This document shows positions 5,308 through 5,327 of a DNA stretch of 5,327 bases, in pieces. Position numbers and translations under genes: made by a program. A model generated the notes under the pieces. It did not search any database, had not been told where the DNA came from, and saw nothing but the letters and a program-made list of their open reading frames with translations. How positions within the stretch are numbered: position 1 is the first letter of the stretch; the number at the start of each line of letters is the position of its first letter. Source of the DNA: Candidatus Bathyarchaeota archaeon (GTDB lineage: Archaea; Thermoproteota; Bathyarchaeia; TCS64); assembly GCA_937877765.1 (NCBI GenBank), contig CALGBN010000245.1, forward strand, positions 1-5,327, written 5' to 3'.

Positions 5308-5327
5308 AGAGCAGGATTGGACCGCCC
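5304..5327 (+). CDS. 5' end of an unidentified gene overlapping the ATPase stop
   Basis: A GTG at 5304 overlaps the ATPase TGA (shared bases 5305-5306) and opens a frame coding MKSRIGPP up to the window edge. The overlap and the G-rich sequence upstream are typical of a translationally coupled operon gene. Eight residues are too few to name a family. Confidence 0.45.

Noticed and set aside
1..5327. CRISPR array, toxin-antitoxin pair, defence island or insertion sequence
   Set aside because: No spaced direct repeats, transposase, nuclease-effector pair or terminal inverted repeats were seen on either strand.

Overview
This window looks like two unrelated pieces of DNA joined near position 3260. 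The left piece (about 1-3260) has moderate base composition and uses many AGA/AGG arginine codons. Its AT-rich TATA-like boxes lie about 26-28 bases from start codons (leaderless-type genes), its terminators are T-tracts without hairpins, and its tRNA-Arg has an archaeal look. I read it as archaeal. The right piece (about 3261-5327) is clearly GC-rich, uses mainly CGN arginine codons, packs its genes tightly with GTG starts and G-rich Shine-Dalgarno sequences, and carries genes common in anaerobic bacteria. A Chloroflexota-like bacterium would fit, but the phylum cannot be fixed from this window.

Left piece: the last 14 codons of an unidentified gene, a T-rich terminator, a TATA box, then a pyrimidine dimer DNA glycosylase (endonuclease V family) followed by an N-acyl-D-amino-acid deacylase family amidohydrolase, both on the + strand. 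These converge on a - strand block that reads, in transcription order, the 3' end of an M20-type Zn-dependent hydrolase (carbamoylase/allantoate amidohydrolase family), a small AN1 zinc-finger membrane protein with its own TATA box, and tRNA-Arg(TCT) with encoded CCA. The 235-base gap between the convergent units holds T-tract terminators for both strands and no convincing gene.

Right piece: the C-terminal domain of a tungsten/molybdenum aldehyde ferredoxin oxidoreductase, then 7 bases later a complete Ycf46-like AAA+ ATPase, whose stop codon overlaps the GTG start of a further gene cut by the window edge.

At the join, the M20 hydrolase (- strand) and the oxidoreductase (+ strand) have both lost their 5' parts, and recognisable homology switches from one to the other within a few bases. 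There is no transposase, integrase or direct repeat. The simplest reading is a chimeric clone, read or assembly; a real rearrangement with inter-domain transfer is the less likely alternative. I found no convincing new multi-gene system. The more interesting biology is a glycosylase family without the classical N-terminal catalytic Thr, a membrane-anchored AN1 finger, and a Ycf46-like ATPase beside an aldehyde oxidoreductase.
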